This document shows positions 59,448 through 64,000 of a DNA stretch of 64,000 bases, piece after piece. Position 1 is the stretch's first letter. Each line of letters opens with the position of its first letter. Position numbers and translations under genes: made by a program. This DNA comes from CAJXMH01 sp040220135 (GTDB lineage: Bacteria; Bacteroidota; Bacteroidia; Flavobacteriales_E; Vicingaceae), in contig JAVJTT010000020.1 of NCBI GenBank assembly GCA_040220135.1, positions 434,001 through 498,000 on the forward strand, read 5' to 3'. The notes under the pieces are model-generated. The model did not search any database, had not been told where the DNA came from, and was given only the letters and a program-made list of their open reading frames with translations.

Positions 59448-59969
59448 TTAGGAGGCTATTTTTTGATGAAGAAATTCTATTTTGTTGTATGCAGCGGTGG
59501 ATAATACATTTTTGAGATAAGCGATAAGTACAAAGAGTTCGTAAGAATTCAATCCGATTTTACTCTTTGTATATGAAGCTGTATTGTATAAAGTGCTAAC
59601 CGCTACATTCTTTTGAATAGCTAAGCTTTGAATTGTCACTCCTAATGCCATTGCATTTGGAATAGAAATATTATATCCATTCCAACAGTTATTTAATTCC
59701 AATTTTACTTTTTGAGCGGATTTTTCTATTGATAAAATTGATTGATTTGATAAAACACCCGATCGATAAGCAAGCAGTACAAGTTGTGCATTATTCTCAG
59801 CTTCAATAAGATTTCTAGTGTATCTCAGTGTGCGATTTATAGCTTGAGGCTTCTTATTTAATTGGGTTGAAATACATCCTTTTGAGGGACTATTAATGAA
59901 CCCTTCAATAATATTGAGTCTATCAGCTTTCCAAAATTCCTGAGTTGAATAATTAACATATTGATTCAT
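59448..59969 (-). CDS. Hypothetical protein with HTH-like segment
   Basis: A 173-residue helical protein. Residues about 12-50 (DRLNIIEGFINSPSKGCISTQLNKKPQAINRTLRY) and about 110-140 (IQSLAIQKNVAVSTLYNTAS) have the spacing of helix-turn-helix units, so a DNA-binding role is possible. It is divergent from the XRE regulator gene (60086) across a 116-bp gap. Confidence 0.55.
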   Translation of the reverse strand: MNQYVNYSTQEFWKADRLNIIEGFINSPSKGCISTQLNKKPQAINRTLRYTRNLIEAENNAQLVLLAYRSGVLSNQSILSIEKSAQKVKLELNNCWNGYNISIPNAMALGVTIQSLAIQKNVAVSTLYNTASYTKSKIGLNSYELFVLIAYLKNVLSTAAYNKIEFLHQKIAS

Positions 59970-60045
59970 TTTGTGTCTTTTAATTTGAATTATGTTAAAA
60001 ATATGAACAATTATTGGAAAAGATAATTATTTGACTCATATTTGC

Positions 60046-60067
60046 TTACTTTTATAGTAATAAGTAA
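60046..60067. promoter_or_regulatory. Inverted repeat in divergent promoter gap
   Basis: TTACTT (60046-60051) and AAGTAA (60062-60067) flank a TATAGTAAT spacer about 20 bp upstream of the XRE regulator. Possible autoregulatory site. Confidence 0.4.
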
Positions 60068-60085
60068 CAATATTGATCCATAACA

Positions 60086-60985
60086 ATGTCGAATAGCCAT
60101 CCATCTCCACATCAATTAATTGGGGAAAGAATAAAAAAACTCAGAAAGAAAATAGGTAAAACTCAAGAGCAGCTTTGCGAGTTAATGGAAATTTCTAGAC
60201 CGACATTGGTCAGATATGAGCGTGGAGAAATGGCTCCTTCTGCAGAATTTCTAAGCAAACTTAAAGAGCATTTTGAGGTTTCTTCAGATTATATCCTTTA
60301 TGGAAAGCATATTATCTATAGTTCTGAAGAAGGAAGTATCGAATCGAAACTAAATAAAATTAATCTGCTTTCTGAATCAGATTATCATAATCTGCTTTCT
60401 ATCATAGATAAATTTACCCAGACACAAGAATGGTCAAAAGATTTTTTTAAACAAAAAATACCTTCTTTGGCATATTTTCTAGATTCATACGGTGTAGATT
60501 ATTCTGATTTTAAAGAAATCGAAAAATACTTTTTGGAACGAATTATTAACGCTTCAGGCTTTGAAATAAATCATAATAATTCAAATAAAGATTCTACTCA
60601 AATTTTGAGTTTTCTAAAAAAGTGGTTTAATCCTGATAGATACCCAAAGAATAAAGAAGTTACACTCAATTTGCTAAACACTATCATTTCATTATTTAAA
60701 CTTCCAGCCAAGGACCAACAGTTTTTAGGAATGTTATTTGAATTTAGTAACGCTAGGTTATCAATTATTTCAGGAAAATCTATCAATCAATTAAGCGAGC
60801 ATAGAGAGAAAAAATTAAGTGAAATATGTTCAAAGCTAAAGAAAGAGGAAAAAGAAATTCTTAGGACAATTGATGATTTAAATTTATTTCGTTCAATAAA
60901 TAGCATGAATGATTTAGTAGAAATTTATCCGAATCTTCTAAACTTGTTAAAAATCGTTGAAAAAGAAGAGTCAATTAGAGTATAA
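60086..60985 (+). CDS. XRE-family transcriptional regulator with long C-terminal domain
   Basis: A 299-residue protein. The HTH_XRE domain covers about 10-65 (IKKLRKKIGKTQEQLCELM, then RPTLVRYERGEM). The 230-residue C-terminal part is helical and Lys/Ser/Glu-rich and is unlike the usual short XRE tail; it could be a ligand- or partner-binding domain. Likely master regulator of the element. The next gene starts 21 bp later with a GGAGG Shine-Dalgarno. Confidence 0.85.
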   Translation: MSNSHPSPHQLIGERIKKLRKKIGKTQEQLCELMEISRPTLVRYERGEMAPSAEFLSKLKEHFEVSSDYILYGKHIIYSSEEGSIESKLNKINLLSESDYHNLLSIIDKFTQTQEWSKDFFKQKIPSLAYFLDSYGVDYSDFKEIEKYFLERIINASGFEINHNNSNKDSTQILSFLKKWFNPDRYPKNKEVTLNLLNTIISLFKLPAKDQQFLGMLFEFSNARLSIISGKSINQLSEHREKKLSEICSKLKKEEKEILRTIDDLNLFRSINSMNDLVEIYPNLLNLLKIVEKEESIRV

Positions 60986-61006
60986 TCTCTCTATGGAGGG
61001 AAATTT

Positions 61007-61453
61007 ATGCTACCTGATCTTAAAAATGATAATCTTAAATTAATTTTTAATAAGGTTCAAAGCGAAACGGCAGACACTATAAATAATTACTTAGGTAATT
61101 ATGGAAAGAAGATACAGGATGATTTAACGTTCTCCACATCTTTAGACCAATCTTTACAGGAATTGATTGGATTTGGTAATGCTTTAACCTTTATTACAAA
61201 CAATTTATCCAACGATATTAAGTCCTATCAAGAAAAACACCCTTCACTAGCAAAAGAGGTTGAAAAAGTTGCGAAATCTTCTTTGCTAAAAACTATTTCA
61301 GCAGGCTACCTTGAAAATGCGTTAATGGTAATGGATAATATTTCTTCCGAGTTTAATGACACACGAGAGGAAAAAGATATTCCTGAAATGGAACAAATCA
61401 AACAAATCCAAAATGTTATTAAGTTTCATTTAAATGCCGAAAGAAGTCGCTAA
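61007..61453 (+). CDS. Hypothetical helical protein
   Basis: A 148-residue, soluble, all-helical protein (residues 5-45 and 60-120 are amphipathic; SETADTINNYLGNYGKK, LAKEVEKVAKSSL). It is translated from a strong GGAGG site 21 bp after the XRE gene, so they are co-expressed. Function unknown; a partner of the regulator is possible. Confidence 0.6.
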   Translation: MLPDLKNDNLKLIFNKVQSETADTINNYLGNYGKKIQDDLTFSTSLDQSLQELIGFGNALTFITNNLSNDIKSYQEKHPSLAKEVEKVAKSSLLKTISAGYLENALMVMDNISSEFNDTREEKDIPEMEQIKQIQNVIKFHLNAERSR

Positions 61454-61573
61454 AGGCTTAATTTCATTAGCATACGTTCCGTTTTCTCTATTAAAAGTGT
61501 AAATACACGTATTTCTACTCATTCGTTCTTAAATAAAATTTCTCATCTTTGAAATTGTAATCAGTTAAGATTA

Positions 61574-62956
61574 ATGGTGTTAGGAAAAAACAAGTATTGG
61601 TCATCACTTGCAATATTCTATTTACTTTTTTTTAGTGTTGGAATAGCTCAAGTTCAAAGTACGCAACTGCAATTGCCTAATATTCCTCAACCTTCTTTAT
61701 TACCTCCAAATTCACCACAACCCCTAAACTTAAATCGGGGATTTCCTTCCTCAACAACACCCAATACACCGAGCCGTAGTCAACAGCAATATCAAAGACA
61801 CTTGCAGCAACAACAAAAAGAAAGGCAAAGAGGACAACAACTAGAACAAGTGCTAAGAGAAGATGCACAAGAAGCGGAAAGGAGAGCAGCAGAGGTAAGA
61901 GCCCTTAGAAACAGTAGAGTTAATTATGATTTTCCCACTAATGCTCATTTGCATGGAACATCATCTTACCGTTCCGCCTTTACAAAGCTTTTGGATATGG
62001 ATGATTCAACTTATTCAATCACTAAAGCAGTCTTTACCACTGAAGATGCCTTTTTTGATAATAAAGGAGACTTTTCCTATTTGGATGAAGCCATGAGTGA
62101 TATCGCTAGCTTTTTACTCAATAAAATGGCTGATGAAGGAATTAACACAGAAGACAATGTGGCCAAAAACCTCATGATTTATCGATTTTTTGCAGACACT
62201 ATGCAATTAGAAAATGGCTCTTTCCATTTACCCTATGAATATGATTTTGAAGATTATCGAGGTAGAAAAGATCATAGAAAGCTAATGGTCATAAAACTAA
62301 TGACTGAAAATTCCGGTCAATGTCATTCTTTACCTCTCCTTTATCTCATGATTGCGGAATACATGAAGGCAGAAGCTTATCTAGTATATGCTCCCAATCA
62401 TACCTACATTAAATTTCCATTACCTGACGGTGGCTTTCAGAATATAGAATTGACAAGTAAAATATTCAATTCAGACCTACATGTAGTTCGTTCCGGCTTT
62501 GTAAAAGCAGAGGCTTTACAAAACAAACTTTACATGCAACCGCTTACCGACAGGCAGTTGCTTTCAGAAAACCTTACTGACCTAGCAAAGAGTTATATCG
62601 CCAAATATGGATATAGCCCTTTTGTAAAAGAAGTAATAGACAGTGCCATAATCAAAGATCCCAATAACATTCCTGCTCATCTAGTTAAGTCTAATTACTA
62701 CACCTACCGTTGCTTTTTTATTGATAGACAGTTGAGAGTCACAAACGAAAATTTTGAACAAAAGAAAAGACAATACCCAAAACTAAAACAAGCCTATGAA
62801 GAGAGGGATGAGATATACAGTACCATTGATAAATTAGGATACGAACCCATGCCGGAAGAGATATACCAAGAATGGCTAGAAGATATGCAAAAAGAAGTGG
62901 ATCAAAAGAAGAATAAAGAACAGTTCATTCGACTTAAAAACATAGTTCGGCAATGA
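61574..62956 (+). CDS. Secreted protein with transglutaminase-like Cys/His core, copy 1
   Basis: A 460-residue exported protein. Signal peptide 1-25, a Pro/Gln/Ser-rich and then Gln/Arg/Glu-rich low-complexity part (about 28-110), then a globular domain with SGQCHSLPLLYLMIAEYM (Cys250) and YAPNHTYIKF (His276). Cys-His spacing and surrounding strands fit a transglutaminase-like or papain-fold cysteine enzyme. The C-terminal 130 residues are helical and end with EPMPEEIYQEWLEDMQKE. The next gene is its paralogue, overlapping by 4 bp. Substrate unknown; located at the end of the transfer module. Confidence 0.65.
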   Translation: MVLGKNKYWSSLAIFYLLFFSVGIAQVQSTQLQLPNIPQPSLLPPNSPQPLNLNRGFPSSTTPNTPSRSQQQYQRHLQQQQKERQRGQQLEQVLREDAQEAERRAAEVRALRNSRVNYDFPTNAHLHGTSSYRSAFTKLLDMDDSTYSITKAVFTTEDAFFDNKGDFSYLDEAMSDIASFLLNKMADEGINTEDNVAKNLMIYRFFADTMQLENGSFHLPYEYDFEDYRGRKDHRKLMVIKLMTENSGQCHSLPLLYLMIAEYMKAEAYLVYAPNHTYIKFPLPDGGFQNIELTSKIFNSDLHVVRSGFVKAEALQNKLYMQPLTDRQLLSENLTDLAKSYIAKYGYSPFVKEVIDSAIIKDPNNIPAHLVKSNYYTYRCFFIDRQLRVTNENFEQKKRQYPKLKQAYEERDEIYSTIDKLGYEPMPEEIYQEWLEDMQKEVDQKKNKEQFIRLKNIVRQ

Positions 62957-64000
62957 AAACTTTTCTAGTTACAATACTCAGCTTGTTGACTTTTGGCAAT
63001 TTGCATTCACAAATAGAAGGGTCAGATAAAATCTATTCAGAGTTTCTTTATGAAAAGGTATTCAGCCGTTTTGAATGTGCTCTAGAAGATAGCTGCGCCA
63101 TGAGCTTTAAAGAAGCTGTTTTCCTTGTAGAAAACACCTATTTCAATGAAACATTGGATAGAATTCAATTTGAGCAGCAAATACATGATTTAGTTGTAAC
63201 CGTTTCAAGTGTAGTACAAGCACATAACCTGATTTATGAAGGCAATGACTACAAAGAAGTAGAAAAATATGCCGCCATATTTCAAGTTATGTGTGACACC
63301 ATAGCTATAAACTATGGTGATACCATAATTAATCATCTACCCTTTACTTATGACTTTGATGATATATGGGGCTATAAGCAATGGTCAAATATGTTTGTTT
63401 CCAAACTGCTTAATACAAGAAAAGGCAATTGTCATTCTATGCCTTTATTATATAAAATCCTTGCCGACCAAATTGGAACTGAAGCACACCTAGCCATAGC
63501 CCCCAATCACTTTTACATCAAGCAATACTCACAAAAAAGTGGATGGTTTAATACCGAATTAACCAGTGCTAGTTTTCCAATAGATGCATGGTATATGGCA
63601 ACAGGCTACATTCACTTAGATGGAATTGTAAATAAACTGTACATGGAGGCTTTAAGTGAAAAGCAATCACTTGTACTTTGTTTAATTGACCTTGCAAAAG
63701 GATATCAGCAAAAGTTTGGCAGCAAAGACGGAGAATTTATTCAAAAGTGTATTGATTTAGGGTTAAAGCATTTTCCAAATTACATCAATGCATTGTTGCT
63801 AAAAACAGAAGTTTTAAAAGTTCAATTCTTTGAAATTATGGAAAGCAATTACGCTGAATACCCCAAAGAAGTAATGCACATTCCGGAGGCTAAAAGCCTG
63901 TTTGATGAAATGGAACTGCTTGCCAAAAAAATACATAAAATGGGCTACCGAAGAATGCCAAGAGAAATGTATTTGGATTGGCTAGCTTCCCTTAGAGAAG
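62953..64000 (+). CDS. Secreted protein with transglutaminase-like Cys/His core, copy 2 (3' end outside window)
   Basis: The ATG at 62953 overlaps the stop of the preceding gene (ATGA) and opens 349 codons to the window edge. Signal peptide about 1-20 (MKTFLVTILSLLTFGNLHSQ), then a domain homologous to the previous gene: FTYDFDDIWG, Cys160 in KGNCHSMPLLYKILADQI and His186 in APNHFYIKQ, then a helical part ending RRMPREMYLDWLASLREE near the edge. It lacks the Gln-rich N-terminal region of copy 1. A tandem duplication with divergence. Confidence 0.65.
   Translation, partial: MKTFLVTILSLLTFGNLHSQIEGSDKIYSEFLYEKVFSRFECALEDSCAMSFKEAVFLVENTYFNETLDRIQFEQQIHDLVVTVSSVVQAHNLIYEGNDYKEVEKYAAIFQVMCDTIAINYGDTIINHLPFTYDFDDIWGYKQWSNMFVSKLLNTRKGNCHSMPLLYKILADQIGTEAHLAIAPNHFYIKQYSQKSGWFNTELTSASFPIDAWYMATGYIHLDGIVNKLYMEALSEKQSLVLCLIDLAKGYQQKFGSKDGEFIQKCIDLGLKHFPNYINALLLKTEVLKVQFFEIMESNYAEYPKEVMHIPEAKSLFDEMELLAKKIHKMGYRRMPREMYLDWLASLRE

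Larger units (their letters stand above)
48640..64000. mobile_element. Mobilisation/conjugation module (MobF type), right edge outside window
   Basis: Relaxase, SSB, MT-A70 methyltransferase, coupling ATPase with membrane partner, Sel1 protein, XRE regulator and several small unknown genes are arranged as in a transferable plasmid or integrated element. No VirB-type channel genes are in the window. The boundaries are approximate; the left edge may be the 122-bp palindrome. Confidence 0.6.

Overview
The window is AT-rich DNA from a Bacteroidota bacterium, most likely in or near the Flavobacteriia. The indications are: a short 287-residue housekeeping sigma factor; a secreted protein with a type IX secretion C-terminal sorting domain; lipoproteins whose lipobox Cys is followed by acidic residues (the Bacteroidota surface-export signal); BshA for bacillithiol; a NagZ/serine-hydrolase fusion; and promoter-like TAnnTTTG elements.

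Region 1 (1-24.5 kb) looks like ordinary chromosome. It holds a partial O-antigen ligase/polymerase-like membrane protein, a GH25 lysozyme lipoprotein, rpoD, a DjlA-like co-chaperone, three rhomboid proteases, mutL, a GH3/beta-lactamase-like fusion, bshA, tRNA-Arg(ACG) and a type IX cargo protein. It ends with a phosphorelay cluster on the minus strand (18.4-24.5 kb): four response-regulator receiver proteins, an Hpt protein, two histidine kinases and a separate membrane protein that closely resembles the ethylene-binding domain of plant ETR1.

Region 2 (about 24.6-41.5 kb) is an accessory, defence-type island. It opens with a mosaic of short repeats and hairpins (24.7-25.3 kb) that recur at 28.8 and 29.6 kb and bracket an unrecognised operon built around an exported metallo-beta-lactamase-fold protein. 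A Gabija operon (gajA/gajB) follows. Next is a six-gene minus-strand run coding for a zinc-finger-like protein with an SSB-like acidic tip, a membrane protein, a putative ADP-ribosyltransferase, a SIR2-domain protein, a DUF2971 protein and a protein with a HEPN-like RxxxxH motif. I do not recognise this gene combination; it is the best candidate here for an undescribed system. The island ends in an HTH regulator, an excisionase-like gene, a tyrosine integrase and a 3' fragment of tRNA-Asn that begins in the anticodon loop, which is a typical integration scar.

Region 3 (41.5-48.3 kb) holds a second, divergent Gabija-like OLD-nuclease/UvrD pair bracketed by degenerate direct repeats, a TIR-like (CAP12-type) protein and two lipoproteins with near-identical leaders. 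Region 4 (48.3-64 kb) starts with a 122-bp imperfect palindrome and a candidate PD-(D/E)xK nuclease. It continues as a mobilisation/conjugation module: MobF relaxase-helicase, a possible oriT region, SSB, an MT-A70 methyltransferase, a coupling ATPase with a separate membrane partner, an XRE regulator, and two secreted Cys/His paralogues at the right edge, the last one incomplete. No complete type IV secretion apparatus, insertion sequence, rRNA or CRISPR array is visible.
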